NCBI RefSeq assembly: GCF_907164915.1
Contig: NC_061863.1
Location: 28,367,258 to 28,431,257, forward strand
Direction of reading: 5' to 3'
Source of the DNA: Impatiens glandulifera
Lineage: Eukaryota > Streptophyta > Magnoliopsida > Ericales > Balsaminaceae
Length of the DNA: 64,000 nt
Position numbers and translations under genes: made by a program. Of this stretch, positions 10,480-21,227 are shown piece after piece. Below the pieces are notes generated by a model. The model was not told the DNA's origin. It worked only from the letters and a program-made list of their open reading frames with translations, and did not search any database. Each line of letters opens with the position of its first letter. The first letter of the stretch is position 1.

Positions 10480-11137
10480 CAGTGGAAGTACTGAAAATGT
10501 AAAAAGGAAAGGTGTTATGGAAGATGAGATACAATTTCTTCAGAAAAATGAGACATGCAAGTTGACGCATCTATCAAAAGGGAAGAAGGTTATTGGTTGT
10601 AAATGGATCTTTGCTATGAAATAAGAATTTAACGAAAAATTTGATGTTCACTACAAGGCAAAATTTGTAGCTAAAGACTACGGTCAGAAGGAAGGAGTTG
10701 ATTATAATGAAGTACTTTATCATGTTGTTAAACACTCTTCCATTAGAATTTTGTTGGCCTTGGTAGCACAGATAAATTTGGAGCTAGATCAACCAGATGT
10801 GAAGACCGTAGTCCAACACAATTATTTGAACAAGGAAATCTATATTTATCAACTAGATGGATTTAAAGTTGGTGATAAAGAAAATTTGGTTTGCAAATTG
10901 AACAAACCATTGTACGAGTTGAAGAAATCGTCGAGACAATGGTTAAAACGACTTGACATGTTTATGATGGAGCACAAGTACACAAGAAGCAGATTCAATT
11001 CATGTGTGTATTTGCGTAAACTACAAGATGAGTCTTATATCTATCTACTTTTGTACGTTGATGATATGTTGATAGCATCAAAGAGCCAATTCGGTGCTGA
11101 AGAGCGTCAATTGGAAGCACTTAAGAACTATTTTTAA
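10480..11137 (+). pseudogene. Element B: reverse transcriptase, truncated
   Basis: Starts in the N-terminal polymerase block (EDEIQFLQKNETCKL and KKVIGCKWIFAMK), with a stop at about 10621. The frame from 10751 has LELDQPDVKTV, YIYQLDGF, CKLNKPLYELKKSSRQW and LLLYVDDMLIASKS, so the YVDD active site is intact. The frame ends 30 codons later. The palm-thumb end and RNase H, normally another 350 or so residues, are missing. Confidence 0.83.
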
Positions 11138-11182
11138 TATTGAAGATTAGTATTTGGATATTGTGCCAAGATGGAGATTTAT

Positions 11183-11509
11183 TGTTTTTTGGCACAATTA
11201 GAATCCCACATCGGAAGATGATGGAAGTGAAATAAATTTCTTAGTATATATAAAAGAAACTATATTCACAATTATAATAAATCCACATCGGAAGATAATG
11301 GGAGATGGGGAAGTTTCTTAGTGTATAAAAAAAACTCTCCCCTCTCTTTGGTTTATTACACCCAATATTTTATCTCTTCTTATTAATTGACAACCTTAGT
11401 GCTCGGGGACATAGACAATATTTTGGCCGAATTCCGTTATCAAATTCTGTTAGTGTGTTCTTTCGTTTGTTTTTTTCTTCTTTTGTTTCTATCAAGGTTT
11501 TTCCCAACA
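11183..11509 (+). mobile_element. 3' LTR of element B
   Basis: Starts TGTTTTTTGGC after the purine-rich AAGATGGAGATTTAT and ends TTTCCCAACA. It contains an internal duplication: CCACATCGGAAGATGATGG near 11207 and CCACATCGGAAGATAATGG near 11283. The downstream flank at 11510 is coding sequence of the LRB/POB1-like pseudogene read on the minus strand. No target duplication can be tested because the 5' LTR start is gone. Confidence 0.78.
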
Positions 11510-11930
11510 ATAGCTCCCTCTATATCTTATTGTAAATTCTTCACTCGGTTTGATCTTATCGAAAAATTAGTAATCCACCGAGACGTATGAAAAGGATTTA
11601 TCGTCATGTATCCCCAAGAACAACCCAAAGCTGCGAAAATCATGTGCATCATTATGAGTCCAGTGAGCAGACAGGAAAAAGCTTTGACAGGCTAGATCAA
11701 AAGACTGCAAATAAATTCGGTGAAGTCGTAAATGTCGAGTACAATCCTCCCGTTTCAGGTTAAAATATATAGTAACTTGTTCACGGGGCGATTGAAACTC
11801 CACAACCGTGATCGGAATATATTTATAATCCCTTTCAACTATGAGAATGTCAGTTGTTAGGGCATGATGTTTGTACGACGGGTCAACCTTGAAAATTAGA
11901 GCACCGAGGACAAGCTTGGACGAAACTAGC

Positions 11931-13047
11931 TGTAGAATTATCTCTCAAATATGGAAAGTCAGTAACAAATCAATTAATTAATTCATTTGCTACTATAAAC
12001 TGTGATAATCTCATTAGAATAAAAAATAATATATCTTAAAATATTATCACAATATGATAAATTGTGATAATATTACTATTATTTTGTATTATTAAATTAG
12101 TTTCTTTATAAGTTCAATGTAATGTCTATATAATAGACCTAACCTATATAACCGAAATAAATCATTCTAATAAAATTTCTATTTTTTTTAATTTTTTCTA
12201 CATGGTATAACCTGTTCACAACTTCCGCTGCCTCCTCCAATGATGGAAATAATTATTGAAGGAGAACTCAAATAATTATATTATCTCATATTTGTTAAGT
12301 ATTTTTTATCTTTATTTTATCACCCACTATGTTAAACAAGTGGGACGTCATTTCAAAACCGCACTTTATATCTCAGCCGAATCTGTCCATCTTTGTGTCT
12401 CGACAGATTTTTCCCGGACTTAATCTTTTCAAACATCACCAACATCCAGCGATACTCCGGAGATTCAAACGTCACTATCTGTTATCAACATTCAGTGACA
12501 CTCCGGCGATTCGAACATCATTCGCTGTCATCAACATCCAGCGATACTCCAACGATTCAAACGTTACTCGTTGTCATCAACATCCAGCGACACTCTCGCG
12601 ATTCGAGCGTCACTTGCTGTCATCAACATTCAACGACACTCTGGCATTTCAAATGTCACTCACTGTTATCAATATCCAGCGACACTCCAGCGATTCAAAC
12701 GTCACTCGTTGTCATCCACATACAACGACACTCCGGCGATTCAAACGTCACTTGCTATCATCGAAATCGAGCGACACTCCGGCGATTCAAATCGTCACTC
12801 GCTGTCATCAAATATCCAATGACACTTCGGCGATTCAAACCGTCACTTGCTGTCATCAACACCCAGCAACACTCCGGCGATTCAAACCATCAATCGCTGT
12901 CATCCACATCCAGCAACACTCCGTCGATTCAAATGTCACTCACTGTCATCCACATTTGTAAATACTATCACAATTTATAGTAGCAAATCAGTTAGACTAA
13001 TTGATTGATTTTCTACTGACTCTCTAAATTTGAGAGATAATTCTACA
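11931..13047. mobile_element. Composite insertion with inverted ends and a 47-bp minisatellite
   Basis: The ends are inverted copies of one another: 11931-12009 begins TGTAGAATTATCTCTCAAAT and 12964-13047 ends with its complement, with good matching for about 80 bases. The left part also looks like a small LTR: it starts TGTAGAATT, reaches TTTTTTCTACA at 12203 and is followed by TGGTATAAC, like a copia primer-binding site. The right arm is then an inverted piece of that LTR. The insertion falls in the LRB/POB1-like exon, and the hexamer TTCGTC (minus strand) occurs on both sides, consistent with a target duplication. Whether this is a foldback DNA element or a rearranged LTR element is open. 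Confidence 0.6.
12436..12955. repeat. 47-bp minisatellite, about 11 copies
   Basis: Tandem units of the form CATCAACATCCAGCGACACT followed by CCGGCGATTCAAACGTCACTCGCTGT, with base changes between copies. Because 47 is not a multiple of 3 and the unit lacks stops, all three forward frames stay open, producing spurious Ser/Thr/His-rich ORFs. It is inside the composite insertion. Confidence 0.88.
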
Positions 13048-14261
13048 TTGACGAATCAAAATCGCCACAAGAGAGAACTTCCCTCAGTTTTTTGCACGAC
13101 ATTAATGGGAAGCGTACAAGTTCACTCATCTTCGTAATCAAGATGGAACGACGTTCCTACGATATTGGGTGATGTAGATTCACCCATTCAAGTACGAAAT
13201 CATAAATATCATCCTCGGAATCAACCTCGAGATCGTCAACCACCTCAATAACTGGGCAAGGCAGTTTCAACAAATCTTTTTGATATCTGCAAAGAAAAGA
13301 TAAACTGGAAAATATAAGAGCATGTTTGAACCAACTGATGATGACGAGAGAATACCTTTTATTTGTCATGCATTATAAATAATAACATAAAACATGGCCA
13401 ATTTGGTCAATCAAACCCAGATAACCGATTATTCAAGTATGCCAACCGAACAGAAAGCCTTGGATATTTGGATACCGATATTACAAAATAACTTTGTTTA
13501 GAAACAGATTTGTGAAAGATTTCTTGGTGTTAATTTATTTTTGTCTTTTCCAGACATTATCTAGATAATAGACTTACGTCATAAAGTTGTTATAGCGACA
13601 AGCAAAATACTGAGTAGCTGCAATGGCAAGAGGCTGAACTGCTGCAACCGTCCCAACAATGGAAGGAAGATCAAGATAAATTAAGGCATGCACACACGTT
13701 ATAGGAAATCTCTGCATGCAGCAATTTGCTACAATATATCACGCAGGAAGGAGCTTTGAATTTATCAGCAACCATTAACACTTCCAGGAAGCCAGAAATT
13801 GAACTTGTTGACAGAGTATTGCTATACATAAATCCCTAAAGTTCCATTAAGGCAGCTTCTTCTGCTCCACAAAGAAAAATGACAGTTGAGTTAGTGACTA
13901 TATATCCTTAATTAGGAAAAAACAGTAAATAGAGGAAGTTTTCTAAATGAGACCAATGAGTTGTGCACCAAGTTTGCATGTTATTTATGAAACGTATGAG
14001 ACCAAAAGTATATTTACCTGATGCATGGATTCTTAGAGTTACTTATCTCTCCTCTGAATCCCTTGTCTCATTTGAGAAGAAAAAAAAAGAGCAAGGCGGA
14101 CAAAAAGCAAGATCAGTAGTAAAATCAAGAGGACAGAACATTCACCTCATAAAAATGAGTACACTTTTTAGCTAAAATGATGGAACTAATATGTATATTC
14201 TTCACTTGAAGAATAGCGGAACCGTATGAATTTGATTCAACAATGCTAACTACTTCAACGG

Positions 14262-14929
14262 CTACAGAAACAAAAAACTAAAACAAAATTCCATATTTAA
14301 AATTACAGATCTTGCAGATTTTAATTAATTATAATGAATAGCTATGTTCTTGATGATATGCAGTTGAATTGGAAAGAAATTTACTACTCACTTTATTTGT
14401 TTTCATATTTGAAATGAAAAGAAAAAAAATCAACGAAAATTTTTCCCACGTAGATTAGTTTTCCTAACTTCAGGCGGATCCTCATCATCATCAACAACGT
14501 CTATGCTCTCCGTTCTGGTGAATGATAGTTACAATCTTTATGGAAAATAGCAGCAACCAGAGGTGCGGTAAAATGAAAATAGTGTTTCAATTAGTAAAAG
14601 CAAAATTACATGGGTAAAAAAACTTATGCAAAATAAGATCAAAGAACACATAATAATTTGCGAATGTGGACAAAAGGTTTTAACTTTTTCATATGGAATT
14701 TGGATGAGAGAAATCAGTTTGAATCATGTTCAAAGAGCTAGAAACAATACGTGAGGCATTACATAGAAAGAAGGGATAAAATGATATAACAATAAGGTTC
14801 ATTTCATTTTAATTGTTAGTGAACCGGAAATAGGTTGTTACTCCAGGTCTTATAATACAAATATAAAACCTATTTCAGAGATAGGATTCAATCTAAGTCT
14901 CTCCTTTGTTCTATAAATAGGCTTTCAAA
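14262..14929. other. Non-coding flank upstream of the LRB/POB1-like pseudogene
   Basis: Mostly AT-rich. A short minus-strand acidic stretch (SIDVVDDDEDPPEV, about 14515-14470) could be the acidic N-terminal exon that LRB proteins carry before the BTB domain, but the match is weak. Nothing else is recognisable. Confidence 0.35.
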
Positions 14930-16280
14930 CAAGTCTAGCTATGTTGCATGGATACTTCAAAAAATTCTTTTTTGGAGTATCGGACACGGACACGGATACG
15001 ACACGGATAAGGGTACGATACGACAATACGTGTGTCGGATACGACAAAACACGTATCGTTGACTTTAAGTAGGGTTGACCAATCTGATACGATTTGGACA
15101 CGGCCTAGATACATTTTTGGATACGTTTTGGATCAAAGTTAAAAAAAAGTTTAAAAAAGAATTTAAAGGACAAGAATATTTGCCCTAATTTAATTTTTGT
15201 ATCCTCTCTCTCCGTCCTAAGTAAAATCCTAAATTAAACCCAATAATTTATTTTCCTTTCATAAACTTACCTTCTCCTACGCCGTCGTCAGTCGAGAGTC
15301 GTCGACCGAAGCCACCGCAGCCCGGGATTGAAAGTAGTCGTCTCTATCTATCTGGTATCTTTCATGTGAACTTTCTTTAATATATATAATACTTCATGAT
15401 CTCTATATTATATTACATCTGATGTACCCTATATATATATATATATATATATATTATATTATATTCCACCAACAACAAAACTTTTAGACTTTCAATGTTA
15501 ATGTTGTATATATATATAATATAATATTAGGTTAGGTTATTTTTTAAAAATGGAAACAGTATCATATATGTTTGTCCATATTCATTTCTACTTGTTTTAT
15601 TAATTTTTTTTAATATTTAAATAAGTAACTATTTTAATATTTGTAATGTCAAATATTCCAAATGAAGAATGGGATGTAGATGATAATTTCCCTCTACGGA
15701 GATTTGTGATAAAGATTGGAAAATGATTAGGTGGAGGAAATGTAACATGGACTTGTAATATATACACTAAAGTGTATAAGAAATCGTATTCAAAAGTCAA
15801 AGCTCATTTACTAAAAATAAAAGGACTTGAAATTTATAATTGTGCGGTTGTCACAAAAGATCAAATCAAACAATGAAAGAACTTTTGAATGAAACAGAAT
15901 TGAGAAAGAAGAATGCTCAATCAAAACAACTTCCACTACCTTGTCTGTCTTCATCATCTGTAGCATCAACTAATTTTTCTTTGCAAAGTTATGGTCCAAC
16001 AAAGAAGATAAAAGAAACACTTGGACCTCTTGAAAAAATTTTAACCTAAATATTAGAGATGAACTACATTCAGAAATTGCAAGATTGTTTTACACCGGTG
16101 GATTGTCTTTCAATATTGCTAGGAATCCACATTATGTTTGTGCGTTCAGTATGACTACTCAACGAACGATTCCAGGTTATCTTTCACCCGGATATAATCT
16201 ATTGAGAACCACACTCCTTCAAAAAGAAAAGGATAATATTGAAAAGATATTGAGAACCACACTCCTTCAATATTAAATTG
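14930..16280 (+). mobile_element. hAT transposon remnant
   Basis: Begins near GCTATGTTGCATGGATACTTC and a run of GACACGGATACG-type repeats (14985-15120), like the ends of plant hAT elements. It holds a broken hAT transposase at 15646-16276. The segment from about 15110 onward is repeated in inverted orientation at 16330-17607. Confidence 0.6.
15646..16276 (+). pseudogene. hAT transposase N-terminal part (BED finger and following domain)
   Basis: From ATG 15646 the protein has LGGGNVTWTCN, then the BED-finger block YSKVKAHLLKIKG with its His and a later Cys (CAVVTKDQIKQ). The second Cys of the finger pair is replaced by Tyr (CNIYTKVY). Stops occur at 15727 and 15874. A second frame at 16030-16276 has EIARLFYTGGLSFNIARNPH and YLSPGYNLLRTTLLQKEKDN, characteristic of the DUF659 region of hAT transposases. 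The block LLRTTLLQ is duplicated at its end (about 16200 and 16246). The catalytic RNase H-like core and the C-terminal dimerisation domain are absent. Confidence 0.75.
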
Positions 16281-16329
16281 ATGCTACAAATGATGAAGGC
16301 AAACTAGGCAGTAAAAATTGTTTTGGTTG

Positions 16330-17607
16330 ATCATTCTTCTTTCTCAATTCTGCTTCATTCAAAAGTTCTTCCATTGTTTGATTTGATCTTTTGTGACAAC
16401 CGCACAATTAGCAATTCCAAGCCGTTTTATTTTTAGTAAATGAGCTTTGACTCTTGAATACGATCCCTTATACACTTTAGTGTATATATTACAAAACCAT
16501 GTTACATTTCCTCCACCTAATCCTTTTCCAATCTTTGTCACAAATCACCATATAGAGCAATTATCATATACATCCAATTCTTCATTTGAAATATTTGACA
16601 TTACAAATATTAAATAGTTACCTATTTAAATATTCAACAAAATTACTATAACAAGGAGGAATGAATATGGACAAACATATATGATACTATTTCCACTTTT
16701 AAAAAATAACATAATCTAATATTATATTATTTATATATATATACAACATTGAAAGTCTAGAAGTTTTTGTTCTCGGTGGAATATAATATATGGAGAGAGC
16801 AATGTAATATATATATATGTTTACATATATACACATCTAATATAATATATGGAGAGAACGAAGTAGATATAATATAATATAATATAATATAATATAATAT
16901 AATATAATATAATATAATATAATATTATAATATTATAATATAATATAATATAACATATATATAATATAATATAATATAATATAATATATTATAATATAAT
17001 ATAATATAAAATAATATAATATAAAATATAATATAATATAATATAATATAATATAATATAATATAATATAATATAATATAATATAAAATATAATATAATA
17101 TAATATAATATAATATAATATAATATAATATAATATAATATAATATAAAATATTATAATATAATATAATATAAAATAATATAATATAAAATATAATATAA
17201 TATAATGTAAAATATATATATATATAATATAATATATAGAGAGAGAGAACACGAAGTACGATATTCATATAATATATATTAAAGAATGTTCACACGAAAG
17301 GTACCAGATAGAAAAATGCTTTTGATCGCGGGCTGTGGAGGCTTTCGATCATGTTCGACGACTCTCGAATGACAGAGGAGAAGGTAAGTTTACGAAAGAG
17401 AAATGAATTACCGGGTTTAATTTAGGGTTTTATTTAGGTTACCGGGTTTAATTTAGGGTTTTATTTAGGGCGACAGAGAGGGTAAAAAAAATAAATTAGG
17501 ACAAATATTTTAGTCCTTTAAATATTTTTTATTCATTTTCATATTTAACTTTTTATGGAAACATTTACCCAAAACGTATCCAAAAACGTATTCGAAGATT
17601 TTTTTAT
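16330..17607 (-). repeat. Inverted partial copy of the hAT remnant
   Basis: The minus strand repeats the plus-strand 15110-15930: the BED-finger region is read as GGGNVTWFCNIYTKVYKGSYS (in part) at 16541-16359, followed by the same AT-rich leader and the same 5' block ending in TTTTTGGATACGTTTTGG at about 17600-17565. It retains the YKGSYSRVKAHLL block better than the plus-strand copy. The two arms face each other around a centre near 16300. The arm is longer than its partner because of the AATAT expansion at 16867-17233. Confidence 0.75.
16867..17233. repeat. (AATAT)n pentanucleotide run
   Basis: About 360 bases of near-perfect AATAT/TAATA repeats with occasional AAAAT interruptions. Minus-strand open frames of Tyr, Ile and Leu here are artefacts of the repeat. 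Confidence 0.95.
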
Positions 17608-17739
17608 GATGAGTTGATCATGATAAATTGGTTTCTGATCCTAAAACATTTCAAAATGTTATACCCTATCTCCTGCTGCAATATGTTGTATACAATTGTG
17701 GTTAAAATCCTTACTTATGAAATGAAAATATTTCTCATT

Positions 17740-20290
17740 CGCGAGACGCAATATCTTCCTTATATCTTTAGTCTAAATGAATTAGTTTCCAATTTCGATA
17801 CTTTATACTTCGTTATTCGCGAGACACAACCGTCATTCGAGATATGCAACCTAATGAACAATTGTAATTCCTTCCTCTTCTTTTTCCGTATATTACATTT
17901 TGTTGTGGATTTTACAAAAAATTGATATTAACATTACATCAACAATATTATAAATGTTTGATATTAACATTACATCAACAATATTACAAATTTTTTCTAT
18001 TAACATTACATTAACCTATGATTCTACAAGTACCTGACCGCCCACTTTTGTCTCCAAAATTCCATCTCTCGTGAGGTCACTTCTTCTAGACTTAGGTTTG
18101 TAGTCAAGTACTCCATATGCATTAGTACAAAGACACCACAATCTCCACGCTTCGCTGTTTTGGGGACTTGTGAGTGTGTAAGTCTTTTATATGGCATAAC
18201 GTCTAAAGAAAGTCGAGGAAACCTTAATTTTCAAGAGGAAACGTTCCCTTATTAAATATATAGGGAAGCATTTCGCACATTGGTTGCATAAATTCATCAA
18301 TATTCTTATAAACTTTGGAATCGTAGTCATATATGTCTATACTCCACTCTTGTAGACGTACAACGCAAAGTATCCAGTGGTTGTTTTTGAGGTTCAAAGG
18401 AATATATATATCATCGCATAATTTCCATGTGATCATACATATTTTTTCAGAACCCCAAAGTAATCCATAAAGTTTTCAATGTCAAAACCAACAGTATCTT
18501 CAAGAAAATATCAGTACTCAAAAGTAAACTTAATGCCGAACCAACAATCTGCAATTGTGAAATTATTCCGATATGTCTTTGGATATAAGGAAAATCTTTT
18601 TCTCAGAAGTAAGCAACATGCATCGATTTCTTGCACGATAGAAAAACATTCAAAATACAATCGCAATTAAGGTCGCGAGACACAATCTCGAAACACAACC
18701 GTCAATCACGAGACGCAACCATAACATTTATCATATAACATTGAAGATGAATCTCACGACTTACCTCATCTTGCAACTAGGCGAATCTTTTCAGCTTTCT
18801 GTGAAATAATGCCTTTTTAGCTTCCCAACTAATGAGAATAATTTTTGCTTTGTCGGTAGTTGGATCATTCAGCCATGTTTGCAATTGAGTTAACAGTTCA
18901 TCGATATATTTGAGAAGTTGGGATTGATTTTTAAAGGATCATTTGTCTTGGGTTGTTTTCCTGAAGGGTTAATGTATGAGTCATCCTTATTCGACTTCCT
19001 TTTAGGAGAAGTATTGATTTCTTTCAGATCATCGTCCTCCTTCTTTTCCTCCTTCTTTTTCTTCACCACCTTCTTCACCTTATCTTTCTTCTTCTTCTTC
19101 AAGAATATTTAAAACAAGCTTCCATCTCGTTCGTTCAAACTATCATATTCCTTTTAAAATATTTTATTAGCTAGGGTGGACAACCTCGACATTCATCTTT
19201 GACTTCAGGAAATTTGTCGAAGTTGAGCCTTGTAATAAAGACATACTTCTTCATACCAAAAGTCAGTTCCTCCCCATTCACGTTGAAAATCATCCTTTTC
19301 GAATTGGACTCAACCTTCCGAAGCAGCATCTGATGGACTATTTTCTTAAGAACAACAAGTCCGGGACTCCTTTGAATAAATACTGAAATTGGCAATTAAG
19401 AGTCCTCTCCATAAGATCCATCTTTTTAAACTTCGCAGCTATCTTTTTCAGGGTTTGGACAGATTTTCAAGAAATCTTACTAGGAAAATCATGAATGATG
19501 GAGTTTTCCATATAGAAAAGGGAAAACAACAATGTTTGTGAAAACCTTTTACAACAAATATAAACAAACGACAAACAACCGTCAATCACGAGAAGCAACC
19601 GTCAATCGAAAAAATCAACTGCGAGATGCAACCAGCTAAACACTAACATAAACCATTCACAAGACGCAACTAAGTTTGCCTAAACCCTAACATAAACCAT
19701 TCGCGAGACGCAACAAAGTTTGGCTAAACCCTAACATACACCATAAAACAAAAACTAACACTAACCTGATTAATGAAGACGAGCTGTAAGAATCGTCGAG
19801 GCATGCAACAGTGAGATGAACAGAGGCTAGAGAGAGATGAACAGGAAGAAATATGAAATAAATTATAACCCGCCTTTAAATATATTTTAACTCTTCACCT
19901 TCCATTATGACACGTGTCGATCGCGAGACGCAACCGCGATACACAATCAATAAGTATCAAGCGATCAACAATCGCGCCAGCTCCGGAAGGTGAATCAACA
20001 TGAGACCCCATCAAGACCTGCATTAAATCAAGGCAAATCAATTAAACACAAAAATATTAATCTATAAAGAAAATAAATGTTAATTTAATCTTTCATTGTT
20101 CGCCGTTCGGGCTTCGCTGTTTGTCGTAAACTTGTCTTCGACTTCGACGTTGTGTTCTTCGCGAAGAGAAGAGAGAGGCAACAATGAAGATAAGAGAAAT
20201 ACGTCTTAGGGTTAGAGCGAGAAGAGAGATAATGGGAAGAAACAAATTTTTTATTTTTATTTTATAAGGTTTCGGTTGCGTCTCGCGAAG
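17740..20290. repeat. Dispersed motif GCGAGACGCAACCGTC around the Ulp1 relic
   Basis: Variants of (C)GCGAGACGCAAC occur at about 17740, 17818, 18671, 18704, 19588, 19662, 19703 and 19925, and inverted (GCGTCTCGCGA) at 20278. Most are followed by CGTC or preceded by AACCGTCAATC. They lie in non-coding parts around the DUF1985-Ulp1 relic and are rare elsewhere in the window. Confidence 0.65.
18025..19395 (-). pseudogene. DUF1985 / Ulp1-type cysteine protease gene relic
   Basis: Minus-strand blocks in order. 19395-19171 has LLRKVESNSKRMIFNVNGEEL and FGMKKYVFITRLNF, typical of DUF1985. 19102-18890 is a Lys/Glu-rich linker. An exon around 18910-18765 ends with a GTAAGT donor. The Ulp1 (C48) catalytic domain runs 18436-18025: DIYIPLNLKNNHWILCVV gives the His, IDIYDYDSKVY the Asp, and KRGDCGVFVLMH (about 18150-18120) the Cys. 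A frameshift near 18230 separates His/Asp from Cys, and one stop lies in the 18780 exon. Such DUF1985-Ulp1 genes are often carried by Mutator-like transposons in plants. No transposase or clear terminal repeats are visible here. Confidence 0.72.
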
Positions 20291-20329
20291 GGATAAAATT
20301 GTCTTCAACTAGAGTAAATGACTATCAGT

Positions 20330-21227
20330 GCAATGTTTATTAGGCGCTGGTCACCAGCGCATTTACCCCTCTTTTTAAGGTCATTTGGTCAAATTTCCAC
20401 TTTCATTGTTGGTTGGTGATTGATTCCTTATGATTCTCACAATTGATATTTCTTTTGAGTTTTGTCATGTTTACTGAGTTTATTTGTCAGTGGTCTCATT
20501 TTCGTATATGCTTGTAATTCAATTGATTTAGCCATTGTAAAATAATTTATTGGTTTTCAATAAACATTAAATTTGAATTATATAAAAGTGGAAATTCAAT
20601 AAGAGTAATGATAATTACGATAACATGAAAGATGGATATCATATTACCCGAATAAATATGAGACCTAGTAAGCATTAATAGTTAGAAACAAAAACAAAGT
20701 AGGTTGATATTTTATGAACAAAAAATTACAATCACAATATTAAAATAAGAGTGGAGCATCATTGGAAGTGTTTTGGATTTTTTTAGTGTTTGTTTCATCT
20801 TATTAGTTGGTATTTCTGAACTTCGACTATTTTTTTCTTAGAATACAAAGTATTTTATAATTGTAGTTTTTATGTTATGAAAGTCATCAATGTATTTATT
20901 ATCATGATTTGCTAGACAAAACTAGTTTACTAGGTATATATGACATACAATTGTTTTAACTCTTAACTTATATTAATATCTAGATTAAATAAATTTAGGT
21001 CTCAATATTTTCTAATCAAAGAAAGACAAGATAATATCATACAAATTTTATGAAACATATTTCGTGTTTATACTATATTCCTATAAACTATTTGTTAGTG
21101 TACAAATGGGTATTGAAAACTAAGTTCAAGGGGAATGAACATATTTGTTGTCAAACTTGTTAACACAATTATATCTTATCTAAAAATCTTCATTCATTCC
21201 CTCGTAAGACAATAATTTATTAGGATT
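20330..21227. other. AT-rich non-coding DNA leading into repeat family R
   Basis: No coding signal. From about 21000 it shows blocks shared with later R copies, such as TTAGTGTACAAATGGGTATTG, AACATATTTGTTGTCAAAC and CCTAAGACAATAATTTATTA-like sequence. Confidence 0.5.

Larger units (their letters stand above)
7904..11509 (+). mobile_element. Ty1/copia retrotransposon B (Tnt1-like lineage, internally deleted)
   Basis: Plus-strand element with a truncated 5' LTR (7904-8094), primer-binding site, gag, protease, integrase, partial reverse transcriptase and a 3' LTR (11183-11509). Its gag and integrase blocks differ from those of A, D, F and G, so it is a different copia lineage, closer to Tnt1-like elements by the style of its motifs. 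The 3' end of RT and all of RNase H are missing: coding stops at 11137 and the polypurine-like tract AAGATGGAGA follows at about 11169. The 3' LTR sits inside the LRB/POB1-like coding exon. Confidence 0.85.
11510..14261 (-). pseudogene. LRB/POB1-like BTB-BACK protein, broken host gene
   Basis: Minus-strand exons match plant LRB/POB1 proteins (Cullin-3 substrate adaptors of light signalling). In order: BTB start 14261-14146 (LQVKNIHISSIILAKKC), BTB middle ~14083-14018 (FSNETRDSEER), 13885-13579 (EEAALMEL, GFMYSNTLSTSS, VLMVADKFKAPSC, AVQPLAIAATQYFACRYNN), then after a 13577-13287 intron with GTAAGT and TTTGCAG signals 13286-13048 (LKLPCPVIEVV, DLEVDSEDDIYDFVLEWV, RFPLMSCKKLREVLSC), and finally 11930-11510 (SSKLVLGALIFK, VTIYFNLKREDC, FFLSAHWTHNDAH, FGLFLGIHDD). 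In-frame stops follow MEL, HHPIS, the BTB SEER block and SVDY, and there is a frameshift near 13700. A 1.1-kb insertion splits the coding sequence at 11931-13047. Element B removes the C-terminus at 11510. Family assignment is confident; loss of function is clear. Confidence 0.85.

Noticed and set aside
12329..12980. Three overlapping plus-strand ORFs of 83-210 codons
   Set aside because: Produced by the 47-bp minisatellite, which lacks stops in all three frames.
13963..14175. Plus-strand 70-codon ORF
   Set aside because: Overlaps, on the other strand, the BTB exons of the LRB/POB1-like pseudogene and shows no domain.
16933..17268. Two minus-strand open frames rich in Tyr, Ile and Leu
   Set aside because: They are translations of the AATAT run. 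Any frame of that repeat stays open.
17400..17470. GGGTTTAATTTAGGGTTTTATTTAGGG resembles plant telomere repeat
   Set aside because: Only two degenerate copies inside the hAT inverted arm, not TTTAGGG tandem repeats.
20093..20308. Minus-strand 71-codon ORF with basic and hydrophobic parts
   Set aside because: No recognisable domain. It lies in DNA carrying the GCGAGACGCAAC motif and has no relation to the DUF1985 frame.
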